Assembly: GCA_025358085.1 (NCBI GenBank)
Contig: JANYKT010000043.1
Span: forward strand, 1-64,000
Direction of reading: 5' to 3'
DNA length: 64,000 bases
DNA from: Deltaproteobacteria bacterium
GTDB taxonomy: Bacteria > Myxococcota > Myxococcia > Myxococcales > 40CM-4-68-19
Positions within the stretch are counted from its first letter, which is position 1, and each line of letters opens with the position of its first letter. Positions 44,474 through 52,837 of the stretch are shown here, piece by piece. A program made the position numbers and the translations under genes. The notes beneath the pieces are model-generated. The model was given only the letters and a program-made list of their open reading frames with translations. It was not told the origin of the DNA and made no database searches.

Positions 44474-46138
44474 TTAGTTCGGAACCATTCCGGGGAATAC
44501 GTAAGCCTGGAGCAAAACCAGGCAGCCGACCAGACAAGCGAGCACGAGGCTGTGCCAGAAGACGTAGCGAAGAATTTCACCTTCGCCCCCCTGCTGGCCG
44601 GTGGCCACGCCCGCGACCACGATGCTCTGCGCGTCGATCATCTTTCCCATCACGCCGCCCGAGCTATTAGATGCGGCGGCGAGAATGGGACTGATACCGA
44701 CCTGCTGCGCGGTGATTTGCTGCAGGTTGCCGAAGAGCACGTTCGACGAAGTATCGGAGCCCGTCAGGGCTACTCCCAGCCAGCCGAGCAGCGCCGAGAA
44801 GAACGGAAATGCCTTGCCGGTCGACGCGAAGGCCAGACCCATGGTCGCGTCGGAGCCGGCGTAGCGGGTGGTGAAGCCCAGCGCGAGCATGGCTGCAATC
44901 GTAAGCAGTGAGAAGCGAACGCGCTTCAGGGTTCCGAGATAAATCTGCACCAGCTTGCCGAACGAGAGGCCCAACAGCAGGCCAGAGAGGAGTCCGGAGA
45001 GGAGCAGCGCGGTGCCGGTGGCCGACAGCCAATTGAGGCTGAACTTGGCGGGCTCGGGGGAGGGCTTGGCCACCACCGGCGGGCCGCGCAAGACCTGGTT
45101 GTGCAGTCCCGCCACTTCCCAGGTGGGGTTGGTGAACCCGGCCCACGAATACCTGGTCTTGCCATCCTCTCCGTTCAAGAGGCCCTTCACCTTGGGCGTG
45201 CCCCAGGCGAAGACAAAGACCGAGAGGATGATCCATGGCATCCACGCGCGGCGCGCGGCGGAAGGGGTGGGTTTTTCGTGATGCGCAAGGGTGCCGTGGT
45301 CCTCTCCCGGAAAGCGCCAGACCTTCTTCGGTTGCCAGAACTTGAGCAGCGTATAGGTCGCACCGATAGAGACGAGCGCGGCGACGATATCGACCAGCCA
45401 GGGACCGTGGTAGTTGCTGACCAGGAATTGAGGAATAGCGAAGAAGACCCCGGCGACCAGGCAAGCCGGCCAGACTTCGACCATGCCGTCAAACCCGGCC
45501 ATGGCCCAGATGAGCCAGAAAGGGATGATGAGCGAGAAGAAAGGAAGCTGGCGGCCGATCATGGCCGATAGCTTCTCGATCGGCAGGTTGGTCACCTTGG
45601 CGAGCGCGATGACCGGCGAGGCGAGCGCACCGAACGCGACAGGCGCGGTGTTGCCAATCAGCGACAGGCCGGCCGCGGGCAACGGCTTGAAGCCAAGGCC
45701 GATGAGCATGGCCGCACAGATGGCGACCGGCGTGCCGAAGCCGGCCGCGCCTTCGATGAACGCGCCGAAGCTGAAAGCGATCAGCAGCACTTGAATGCGC
45801 CGATCGTTGGCCAGTCCAGCAATGGTTTGCTTGACCACCTCAAACTGCCCGGTGTTGACGGTGATGTCGTAAACGAAGATGGCGTTGAGGACGATCCACC
45901 CGATCGGGAAGAGGCCATAAGCCGCGCCGTCGAATGCGGACGCGAATGCCATCTGCGCGGGCATACGATAAATGAACATCGCTATCAACAGTGCGGCGGC
46001 GAGGCCAAGTAAAGCCGCTATATGCGCTTTGATGTGGAAGAAGGCGAGCGCGCCCAGCAGCACCACCACGGGGATGGCTGCAACGAGCGCGGACAGGTAG
46101 ATGTTTCCAAGCGGGAAGTAAGCCTGCGTCCAGGTCAC
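44474..46138 (-). CDS. Glycolate/L-lactate permease (LctP family)
   Basis: 554 residues, about thirteen hydrophobic segments. LctP-family signatures include [54 protein letters not shown] and the C-terminal [15 protein letters not shown]. coli members LldP and GlcA take up lactate and glycolate; its position just before malate synthase and glycolate oxidase favours glycolate (GlcA-like). First gene of the minus-strand run, so the operon promoter lies at 46139-46263. Confidence 0.9.
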   Translation of the reverse strand: MTWTQAYFPLGNIYLSALVAAIPVVVLLGALAFFHIKAHIAALLGLAAALLIAMFIYRMPAQMAFASAFDGAAYGLFPIGWIVLNAIFVYDITVNTGQFEVVKQTIAGLANDRRIQVLLIAFSFGAFIEGAAGFGTPVAICAAMLIGLGFKPLPAAGLSLIGNTAPVAFGALASPVIALAKVTNLPIEKLSAMIGRQLPFFSLIIPFWLIWAMAGFDGMVEVWPACLVAGVFFAIPQFLVSNYHGPWLVDIVAALVSIGATYTLLKFWQPKKVWRFPGEDHGTLAHHEKPTPSAARRAWMPWIILSVFVFAWGTPKVKGLLNGEDGKTRYSWAGFTNPTWEVAGLHNQVLRGPPVVAKPSPEPAKFSLNWLSATGTALLLSGLLSGLLLGLSFGKLVQIYLGTLKRVRFSLLTIAAMLALGFTTRYAGSDATMGLAFASTGKAFPFFSALLGWLGVALTGSDTSSNVLFGNLQQITAQQVGISPILAAASNSSGGVMGKMIDAQSIVVAGVATGQQGGEGEILRYVFWHSLVLACLVGCLVLLQAYVFPGMVPN

Positions 46139-46263
46139 GAGTAACCTCCGCGGCGGCGAGTTCTGCGGAGTTAGCCATACGGTCGCCGACTTGTCACGCA
46201 GGCGTCCGGTGCCAGTCCTATTGGTGACGCAATACTTTGCGCGGGAGTCCGTTCTCTTACCAA

Positions 46264-46304
46264 GTGTTGCTGCGAGCCGGCGGGCGCCGCGCTCGTCGCA
46301 ACAC
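46264..46304. terminator. 41-base compound hairpin between response regulator and permease genes
   Basis: GTGTTGC at 46264-46270 pairs with GCAACAC at 46298-46304, and CGAGC at 46273-46277 pairs with GCTCG at 46291-46295, separated only by a TG/TC mismatch, with a GC-rich apex. It lies 37 bases after the response-regulator stop on the minus strand. No T-run, so terminator or regulatory RNA structure in front of the glycolate operon are both possible. Confidence 0.45.
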
Positions 46305-46341
46305 TCGTTCGGCCGCGGCGCAAACTTGAGCCCCGCGGCGC

Positions 46342-46725
46342 CTACTTCGTGATCGGTACCAGCTTGTTCACCACGAAGAGCATCTCGGTAACGGTGAAGG
46401 GTTTAGGAAGCGTCGCCGCTACGCCTTGCGCCTGCAGCGAGCGGGCCTGCGGGGCGACCGCGCTCATCACGATGATCGGCACGTCGCGCATGCGAGGGTC
46501 GGCTTTCACCGCGGCCACGACTTCCCAGCCGTCTTTCTGGGGCATCAACAGATCGAGCAGGATGAGCGCGGGTGGCGAGCCGCGGCGCAGCAGGGCCAGC
46601 GCCTTCTCGCCATGCGCGAGCGCCACGGTCGAGTAGCCGACGCGGTCGAGCTCCTCGCAGACCGACTCACGCAGGTCGGCTTCGTCCTCGATGACGTACA
46701 CGGTCGGTTTCGCCTTCTTGGTCAT
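46342..46725 (-). CDS. Single-domain response regulator (CheY-like)
   Basis: 127 residues from ATG 46725, with GGGAG about ten bases upstream. Receiver domain with the acidic pair in VIEDEADL, the phospho-acceptor Asp in [16 protein letters not shown], Ser in IIVMSAV and Lys in TLPKPF. No output domain. Partner kinase not nearby. Divergent from the exonuclease gene. Confidence 0.9.
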   Translation of the reverse strand: MTKKAKPTVYVIEDEADLRESVCEELDRVGYSTVALAHGEKALALLRRGSPPALILLDLLMPQKDGWEVVAAVKADPRMRDVPIIVMSAVAPQARSLQAQGVAATLPKPFTVTEMLFVVNKLVPITK

Positions 46726-46803
46726 GAAGCCGTTCTCCCTTGGGAGTGCCACGCACGGAAAGGTTCACCCGCGGCAAGGTTTGAGCTGCGCTACTCTTCT
46801 AGC

Positions 46804-47619
46804 GTGAAGATCGCAACCTGGAACGTCAACGGTATTCGTGCGCGCGCCCCCGAGGTGCTCGCTTTCATCGAGCGCGAGCAGCCCGACGCGCTCTGCCTGC
46901 AGGAGATAAAGGCGGACCCGTTGAAGGTGCCCGAGCCGCTGCGGACCCTGCCGGACTACGAGTGCTATTGGCATGGCCACAAGGGGTATTCGGGAGTGGC
47001 GATGCTGCTGCGGCGGGCCTCCCTGTCGGGCGCAGTGTTCGGGCACCCGCCCTTCGACCACGAGACGCGCATCGTTACCGCGCGGCTGGGCGATCTCCTG
47101 CTCGCTTCCATCTATGTGCCCAACGGGGGCCGCGACCTCGGGGTGAAGCTTCGATTTCTCGAGGAGCTCTCGGCGTTCGCCGCGGCCGAGCGCGCAGCCG
47201 GGACGCGCGTGGTGCTGTGCGGTGATCTCAACGTCGCGCGCGAGGAGCGGGACGTGCACCCGACTTTGCGCAACGCAAACCAGGTGGGCCAGACTCCGCA
47301 CGAGCGTACGCTCCTTGAGGGAATCATTGCTCACGGCCTGGTCGATCTGGGGCGCCGTTTCAAGCCGGACGATGACCGGCTCTTCACCTGGTGGGCGCCG
47401 TGGCGGAACATGCGGGCGCGCAACATTGGCTGGCGGCTCGATTACGTCCTGGCAGGCGAGAGCATCCCGGCGAATTCCTGCGAAAGCCTGCGCGAGACAG
47501 GGACGAGCGATCACGGACCGGTGGTGGCGCTGCTCGACATTCCGCCTCTGAAGCTGGCCGCGCCTGTGGCCGATTCTGCCGCGACGCCCGCGGCGACAGG
47601 TCAACTTGCCTTCTTTTAA
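46804..47619 (+). CDS. xth: Exodeoxyribonuclease III family AP endonuclease
   Basis: 271 residues from GTG 46804. Motifs of the exonuclease III/APE1 family: KIATWNVNGIRAR, CLQEIKAD (catalytic Glu), ASIYVPNGGRDLGVKLRFL, VVLCGDLNVAREERDVH, and SDHGPV (catalytic Asp-His). Acts on abasic sites in base-excision repair. The end carries a short extra Ala-rich tail. Confidence 0.92.
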   Translation: MKIATWNVNGIRARAPEVLAFIEREQPDALCLQEIKADPLKVPEPLRTLPDYECYWHGHKGYSGVAMLLRRASLSGAVFGHPPFDHETRIVTARLGDLLLASIYVPNGGRDLGVKLRFLEELSAFAAAERAAGTRVVLCGDLNVAREERDVHPTLRNANQVGQTPHERTLLEGIIAHGLVDLGRRFKPDDDRLFTWWAPWRNMRARNIGWRLDYVLAGESIPANSCESLRETGTSDHGPVVALLDIPPLKLAAPVADSAATPAATGQLAFF

Positions 47620-47642
47620 CCTGGCCAGAGTGGTGCCTGGGC

Positions 47643-48554
47643 TTGCCCGAGGTCGCATTGCAAGTCGTTGATCCCGCCTTGCCGCAGGCGGGAATCTATC
47701 TCGCCCACAAGCGCCGCGGCGAGACCAGCTTCTCGCTCGTGCACGAATTGATGGAGGCGGTACGGCTCGCCGGTATCCGCAAGCTGCCGGTCTGCCACGG
47801 CGGCGCGCTCGATCCCTTTGCCGAGGGGCTGGTGCTGCTGCTCGCGGGACCGGCGACGCGGCTGATGGAATTGCTCCATCCGGTGCCCAAGACCTATAGC
47901 GCGCTCATCGAATGGGGTACCGAGACCGACAACGGCGATCTGCTCGGCCGCGTGGTCGCCAGCGGTGATTGCTCGGCATTGACGCCCGCGCTGCTGGACG
48001 CCGCGCTCGCGCCGCTCCTGGGCTGGACCGAGCAGGTGCCGCCCGCTTTCAGCAACAAGCGCGTTGACGGCGAGAGGGCTTATCTGAAAGCGCACCGCGG
48101 CGAGGAGGTGGTGGTGCCGCCGTCGCGGGTCTATCTGCACGAGGCGCGCTTCCTTTCGCACCAGCTGCCATTGAGAAGCTCTTTGTCGCTGACCTGCCGC
48201 GGCGGGTATTACGTGCGTTCGCTGGCGCGCGACCTGGGACGGGCACTGGGCTGTCGCGCGCATCTCTCGGCGCTGCGGCGGACGGCGATCGGGCCGTGGC
48301 TCGACCCGGTCGATCGGGTGCACCTCGACGGCGAGGCGCTGCTGCCGTGGCTCCCATCGCGGCTGCTCACCGATCGGGAAGAGAAGCTGGTCGCCATGGG
48401 GAAGCCGATCGGTATCGGGGCGCTGCACCCGCCATCGTGGCCGCTGCCCGAGGGCTTTCCCGGCGAGCCGCGGGTCCGGGCACTGCATCGATCGAAGCTC
48501 GTCGGCATCCTCGGGCTCGACGGAGCGACCTTGTTGCGCCTGCGGCCTGTCTAG
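47643..48554 (+). CDS. TruB-like tRNA pseudouridine synthase
   Basis: About 303 residues. The catalytic-Asp motif HGGALDPFAEGLVLLL corresponds to the TruB GTLDPxATG motif; YSALIEWGTETDNGD, PPAFSNKRVDGERAY and RGGYYVRSLARDLGRAL are further TruB signatures. TruB modifies U55 of tRNA. The start is unsure: I use TTG 47643, the first possible start after the exonuclease stop; no good ribosome site is visible. The motif has GALDP rather than GTLDP and the C-terminal region is long, so it may be a TruB paralog. Confidence 0.75.
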   Translation: MPEVALQVVDPALPQAGIYLAHKRRGETSFSLVHELMEAVRLAGIRKLPVCHGGALDPFAEGLVLLLAGPATRLMELLHPVPKTYSALIEWGTETDNGDLLGRVVASGDCSALTPALLDAALAPLLGWTEQVPPAFSNKRVDGERAYLKAHRGEEVVVPPSRVYLHEARFLSHQLPLRSSLSLTCRGGYYVRSLARDLGRALGCRAHLSALRRTAIGPWLDPVDRVHLDGEALLPWLPSRLLTDREEKLVAMGKPIGIGALHPPSWPLPEGFPGEPRVRALHRSKLVGILGLDGATLLRLRPV

Positions 48555-48619
48555 CGTTTCGAGCAGCTCATCCAGCTCGTCCCCGGGAGCGTCATCGTCC
48601 GGCGGCGGCGGAGCCGACC

Positions 48620-48865
48620 GGGAATACCCATTCCATTGCTGATCTGCTGGACGGGACGCAGCTGGGTGACACCTCGCCGACGCTGTCTGTCGCCGATAAT
48701 GGCTGGTCGAAATCGGTGACGTTCACGCTGCCCTGGCCGGGTTCGGGCCGGAGCTGGTATCGCGTGATGGACGACGCCACCTGGAACCAGGGAGCGAACA
48801 CGGTGGTGGCTCCGGGAGCGGCCACCCGCGAGGCAATCCTGCCTTTTTGGACCCCGCGCCGATTC
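48620..48865 (+). pseudogene. Relic resembling the C-terminal domain of a glycogen-debranching/isoamylase enzyme
   Basis: In one plus frame the stretch between TruB and the MFS gene reads LLDGTQLGDTSPTLSVADNG, SVTFTLPWPGSGRSWYRVMD and NQGANTVVAPGA, which resembles the terminal beta-sandwich of bacterial GlgX/isoamylase proteins. There is no start codon and the frame runs into the MFS gene without the expected ending. The rest of the 336-base gap (48555-48619 and 48866-48890) shows nothing. Confidence 0.4.
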
Positions 48866-48890
48866 ACCGGCCGTGGCATCCGATGCGCTT

Positions 48891-50078
48891 ATGAAAGTCC
48901 GCGGGCTCCTCTGGCTTCTTGCGATCGCGGCCGGCGTGACCGTCGCGAATATCTATTATTGCCAGCCGCTATTGGCGATGATGGGCGAGACCTTCGGCGC
49001 CTCGGCGCACGGCATCGGGCTGGTCGCCGTCCTGACCCAGGCCGGATATGCGGCCGCGATGCTCTTCATCATTCCGCTCGGCGACAGCGAGGAGCGCCGG
49101 CGGTTGATCGTGCTGGCGGCCGGAGCCTCGGCGGTGGCGCTGCTCGGTGTCGCACTCGCGCCCTCGCTCAAGGCGCTTTGTCTCGCAAGCCTCGCGCTCG
49201 GCCTCACCACCGCCGTCCCGCAGCTCGCGGTGCCTTACGCGGCGGGCCTGGTGCCGGCGGCGGATCGCGGCCGCTCGGTAGGCAAGGTGATGAGTGGGCT
49301 TTTGATTGGCATACTATTGTCACGTACCGCGAGCGGCCTCGTGGGGCAGCAGCTTGGCTGGCGCGCGACCTTCCTGCTCGCGGCCGCGGCCATGGCCGTC
49401 TTCACCGTGTTGCTCAGGTTGCTGTTGCCTGCGCAAGAGCCGCCCCGCCGCATCGCTTATGGCGAGCTGTTGCGATCGCTGCCGTCCCTGCTGCGACGCG
49501 AGCCACTGCTGCGCCGTCACGCCCTGCTGGGTGCGCTGGCGCTCGCGGCCTTCAGCGCGTTCTGGACCACGCTCGTTTTCCTGCTCGCTACGCCGCCGTA
49601 CCATTACGGCGCGGGTGTGGCCGGCCTCTTTGGACTGGTGGGCGTAGCCGGCGCGCTGGTGGCTCCGGTGGCGGGCAAGCTCGCCGACCGCCACGGCACG
49701 CGCATCGTGAACCTGCTCGCGCTTTGCTGCGTGTTGGTGTCGTGGGCGGTCTTCGCGCTTCTCTGGCGTTCTCTCCTGGGCCTGGCAACAGGCGTGGTGC
49801 TGCTCGACCTCGGCGTACAAGCCAATCACATATCGAATCAGACTCGCGTTCTCGGGCTCTCTGAAGGAGGACGCAATCGATTGAATGCCGTCTATATGGT
49901 CTTCTACTTCTGCGGTGCGGCAGCCGGCTCGTTCCTCGGCGCGAGCGCCTGGTCGGCGTACGGTTGGGCCGGCGTGACCGGGCTTGGATTTGCGCTTGCG
50001 CTCGCGGCGCTGGCGGCGTTCTTCACTGTGGAGCCGCTTGCTGCGCGCGCGGCGGACGCGCATTTGATTCGCATCTAA
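48891..50078 (+). CDS. Major facilitator superfamily transporter
   Basis: About 395 residues, twelve hydrophobic segments. N-terminal half VTVANIYYCQPLLAMMGETF and the loop PLGDSEERRRLIVLAA correspond to the drug:H+ antiporter/YgaY-like MFS group. C-terminal half includes GKLADRHGTRIV (MFS loop 8-9 motif). ATG 48891 used; GTG 48873 also in frame. Substrate unknown. Confidence 0.87.
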   Translation: MKVRGLLWLLAIAAGVTVANIYYCQPLLAMMGETFGASAHGIGLVAVLTQAGYAAAMLFIIPLGDSEERRRLIVLAAGASAVALLGVALAPSLKALCLASLALGLTTAVPQLAVPYAAGLVPAADRGRSVGKVMSGLLIGILLSRTASGLVGQQLGWRATFLLAAAAMAVFTVLLRLLLPAQEPPRRIAYGELLRSLPSLLRREPLLRRHALLGALALAAFSAFWTTLVFLLATPPYHYGAGVAGLFGLVGVAGALVAPVAGKLADRHGTRIVNLLALCCVLVSWAVFALLWRSLLGLATGVVLLDLGVQANHISNQTRVLGLSEGGRNRLNAVYMVFYFCGAAAGSFLGASAWSAYGWAGVTGLGFALALAALAAFFTVEPLAARAADAHLIRI

Positions 50079-50089
50079 GGGGCTGGACT

Positions 50090-50262
50090 TCAAGCGTCCA
50101 TACAACTGCTCCGCTGCGTGCTGCTTCTGCGCGCGACAGAGCAATCGGATCTCATCCACCTCGTGAAGATGCGTCCGCGCGAAGCCGTTCAAGCAATCAA
50201 ATTCCAGCGCTCCCGTCTCGGTGCACCTCCGGCCGCGAGGGCCCTCGAACGTGGGTAGCGGT
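50090..50262 (-). pseudogene. Relic of an HNH endonuclease
   Basis: The minus strand reads RCTETGALEFDCLNGFARTH LHEVDEIRLLCRAQKQHAAE QLYGR, matching the C-terminal HNH domain common in Myxococcota proteins (LEFDHV..., then RLLCRAHN). The first catalytic His after 'LEFD' is Cys here and the second motif has CRAQK for CRAHN. No start or proper end, and the upstream sequence is not recognisable. The surrounding gap 50079-50363 holds nothing else. Confidence 0.5.
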
Positions 50263-50363
50263 ATTCGTCCGGCCTCAGGCGGCAATCGTCCGGCCGCCGC
50301 AAAGGCTCTTGCGAGATTGACGAGATCGAATTCTGACAGCGCGCAGGCACGGGCGCCGCCGGC

Positions 50364-51716
50364 TCACTCCAGTGAAGAAGGTCCGACGGGGAGCGACTCG
50401 TTCCCCGCCGCGTCCGCGTTGGCCACGGCGAAGACCTGGTTGTCGGGCGGCAAGTTCGCGAGCACTACGCGATCGACCTTGCCCAGGCTGTCCTCGCGCT
50501 GCCACGCAACCACGTCGGCGCGGCGGCGATAGAGAACGACGTCGGCGATGCGCGGGTCGCCCGGTTCAGTCCAGCGCAATTTCGTGTCGGGGCTGACCGC
50601 GCCGCCCAGGACCACCTCGCGAGGGGCCGCGGGCGCGAACGAAAGCGACGCCACCGCCGCCAGCAATCCGCGGCAGAGGCGCGCGGCATAGACAGCATCG
50701 AAGTGTGCGAGGTCGTCTCCGTAGGGGCGGCCCTGGACAGTGCGGACGTCCTGGTGCTGGCGATCGTAGTGCTCGCGCGCTTCCGAAAGGCGCAGCGCGG
50801 GAAAGCCCGCTGCGCTGAAAGAGGAGTGATCCGAGCCACGCGCAATGCGATCGCGCCGCAGCATGGAGATGAATTCCAGTTCATCCACATACCGCTCGCC
50901 GACGCGCTTGACATACCGTGCCCACTCGCGCGCGGGGCTGTCGTTCTCGCTGCCAAGCTGTTCACGCAACTTCTTCTGTGCCTCGCTCTCCACTGCCGGA
51001 ACACCTTCACTGAAGAGCCGCGCCCGCCCGCTGTCGCGCACGCCGTCCTGTCCTTCGGAGTTGCCGGCTATGTCCACGCTGACCATCGCGATGACCTGCA
51101 CGCCTTCAGCCTTGAGCCGCTGCGCCAGATGCTGGGATCCGATCAGGCCCTGCTCCTCACCGGCGACCGCGACGAGATAGAGGGTAACCGCCGGCTTCTC
51201 TGTGGCGAGCAGGCGCGCCAGTTCCAGCGCCATCGAGACGCCGCTGCCGTCGTCGACCGCTCCCGGCGCGTCGCTCTTTGCGTCCATCACATCGGAGGCG
51301 CGGCTGTCGTAGTGGCCGGTGACGACGATGGCTTCCCTGGAGCGCGCGGGGTCGGTGCCCTGCACCACCGCGCCGACGTTGACCAACTCGACAGCTTGAA
51401 GAATGCGCTTGCCGGGTGGCGCCGTGAACCGGTCCTCGAATGGCCGCGCGCCCGTGGCCGCGAACTGCACCTGAAGCCACTTGCGCGCGGCGCCGATACC
51501 GCGCGTGGCCGAACTCGCGTCCGAAAGCGTGTTGCGGGTGCCGAAGGAGACCAGATGCGCGACCGTCTCCGTGAGCCGCGATGGCTCGACTTTGTGGACC
51601 AGCGAAACAATGCGTGGATCGCGACGCGCGCTGGCCGCGGAAGGGAGAGGCCAGAGCACAGCAACGGCGGCGAGCGCGAGCGCTCGCAGGGGCTTGAAGA
51701 CAGGCGCGGCCATCAT
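50364..51716 (-). CDS. Secreted M28-family zinc aminopeptidase
   Basis: 450 residues. Signal peptide PLRALALAAVAVLWPLPSAA SA. The M28 metal set is complete: TGHYDSR (His), GAVDDGSGV (bridging Asp), VAGEEQGLIGS (catalytic and zinc Glu), MVSVDIAGN (Asp) and SDHSSF (His). A fibronectin-III-like beta domain forms the last ~90 residues. Probably cleaves amino-terminal residues from peptides outside the cell. Its ATG overlaps the preceding stop as ATGA. Confidence 0.92.
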   Translation of the reverse strand: MMAAPVFKPLRALALAAVAVLWPLPSAASARRDPRIVSLVHKVEPSRLTETVAHLVSFGTRNTLSDASSATRGIGAARKWLQVQFAATGARPFEDRFTAPPGKRILQAVELVNVGAVVQGTDPARSREAIVVTGHYDSRASDVMDAKSDAPGAVDDGSGVSMALELARLLATEKPAVTLYLVAVAGEEQGLIGSQHLAQRLKAEGVQVIAMVSVDIAGNSEGQDGVRDSGRARLFSEGVPAVESEAQKKLREQLGSENDSPAREWARYVKRVGERYVDELEFISMLRRDRIARGSDHSSFSAAGFPALRLSEAREHYDRQHQDVRTVQGRPYGDDLAHFDAVYAARLCRGLLAAVASLSFAPAAPREVVLGGAVSPDTKLRWTEPGDPRIADVVLYRRRADVVAWQREDSLGKVDRVVLANLPPDNQVFAVANADAAGNESLPVGPSSLE

Positions 51717-51967
51717 TCTTCTTCAGCGTCGTGGGCGTGCGCGATGGCCGCGCGGACCTTGGGGTCGAGCTTCTTCGGGTCGACAAGCACCTTGTGCTCG
51801 ACCACTCCCACGATTGCATCATCGGGGATGAGCACGTCGCCCTTGTTTTCGATATCGACCACCAGATGGCCGTCGGAGAGGATCTCGCGAACCGCTCCGA
51901 ATTCCTCCTCGCCATCGCGGGCGAAGACCTGGTACCCGATCTCGATGCCTCTGCTGTTCGTTGACAT
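51713..51967 (-). CDS. Small PRC-barrel/DUF2171-like protein
   Basis: 84 residues from ATG 51967. Pattern: VFARDGEEEFGAVREILSDG HLVV, then GDVLIPDDAIVGVVEHKVLV, like the PRC-barrel/DUF2171 proteins with one small beta-barrel, followed by an acidic tail. Function unknown. Coupled to the M28 peptidase by a four-base overlap. The open frame continues upstream over low-complexity antisense text that is not part of the gene. Confidence 0.7.
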   Translation of the reverse strand: MSTNSRGIEIGYQVFARDGEEEFGAVREILSDGHLVVDIENKGDVLIPDDAIVGVVEHKVLVDPKKLDPKVRAAIAHAHDAEEE

Positions 51968-52088
51968 GGCGAGAGGATGCGCGCCGAACGTCGGCAATTC
52001 AAGCGAGCTCCCGGCGAAGCAGAAAGCGACCCGACCTGAGAGCGTCGAGTCGCCTTCTGATTGTCTGCTTTTGATTGATTGACTTCGG

Positions 52089-52754
52089 TTAGTGCGGGTT
52101 GCTCGGATTTGTCGTGGTGGTGTTGGAAGTTCCGTTCGTGCTGGTGGTGCCGTTCGCGTTGGTAGAGGTGTCGCCGGTGTGGACAGTGCTGTCGGTGCCC
52201 TTGGGGCTGCTGCCGGTGGTCGCGCTCCCCGAGCCCGAGCTGCCGGTGGTCGCGCTGTCCGACGACGGAGAGCCGAGGGTGGCCGAGCCGCTTCCTGTCG
52301 AACCGGTGGTGGCCGAGTTGTCGGTGGGCGAACCGGTGGTGGCCGAGCCGCTGCCGCTTGAACCGGTGGTGGCCGAGCCGCTTCCGGCTGAACCGGTCGT
52401 GGCCGAAGTGTCGGTTCCGCTGCCCATGGTCGGGCTGCCGCCGAGCGAGCCACTGCCAGACGCGCCGCTGCCCGCCGTCCCGGACCCGGCCGTTCCGCTG
52501 CCGGCTGTCCCGCTGCCGATCGAGCCCGCGCCGTCCGTGCCCGTGGTGCCAGTCGAGCCGGTGCCGGTGCTACCCGTCGCGCTGCTTCCAGCACCGCCCA
52601 TTCCGGTCGTGGGAGCTGCGGAGCCTGAGGTCCCGGAGCCCGCCGAGCCCGAGCCCGACGCGCTTCCCGCGCCGCCGGCGCCCGCCGATTGCGCGAATGC
52701 CGCGCCGGTGAAGCCCAATGCAGCCGCGACCACGATTGCCTTCATTCTGTTCAT
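52089..52754 (-). CDS. Secreted low-complexity Gly/Ser/Thr/Ala repeat protein
   Basis: 221 residues. ATG 52754 with GGGAG seven bases upstream; signal peptide MKAIVVAAALGFTGAAFAQ. The mature protein is nearly all Gly, Ser, Thr and Ala, in imperfect repeats such as SGTAGSGTAGSG and SATTGSSGSGSATTGS, turning to Asn/Thr-rich at the end. No fold expected; it may be a flexible wall, spore or matrix protein. The opposite strand has a long Val/Pro-rich open frame as a by-product of the repeats. Confidence 0.7.
   Translation of the reverse strand: MNRMKAIVVAAALGFTGAAFAQSAGAGGAGSASGSGSAGSGTSGSAAPTTGMGGAGSSATGSTGTGSTGTTGTDGAGSIGSGTAGSGTAGSGTAGSGASGSGSLGGSPTMGSGTDTSATTGSAGSGSATTGSSGSGSATTGSPTDNSATTGSTGSGSATLGSPSSDSATTGSSGSGSATTGSSPKGTDSTVHTGDTSTNANGTTSTNGTSNTTTTNPSNPH
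52215..52500. repeat. Tandem degenerate repeats within the Gly/Ser/Thr protein gene
   Basis: Units of about 33-36 bases (coding on the minus strand for xSATTGSxGSG) and shorter nine-to-fifteen-base units (SGTAG) are repeated with point differences. Typical substrate for slipped-strand length change. Confidence 0.6.
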
Positions 52755-52837
52755 TTGTTCTCCCGGTTAGATGGAAACTCCAATCGCTGAGGATGGGGAG
52801 CGTGTGGCTGCGCCGCAACGCACGATAGAGTCGGGGC

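Noticed and set aside
46160-46200. TGGCAC-like element as a sigma-54 promoter for the glycolate operon
   Set aside because: On the minus strand TGGCAC is present but the GC of the -12 element is two bases off the required spacing.
52099-52770. Plus-strand Val/Pro/Glu-rich frame opposite the Gly/Ser/Thr protein
   Set aside because: It mirrors the repeats; the minus strand has a signal peptide and a ribosome site, the plus strand has neither.
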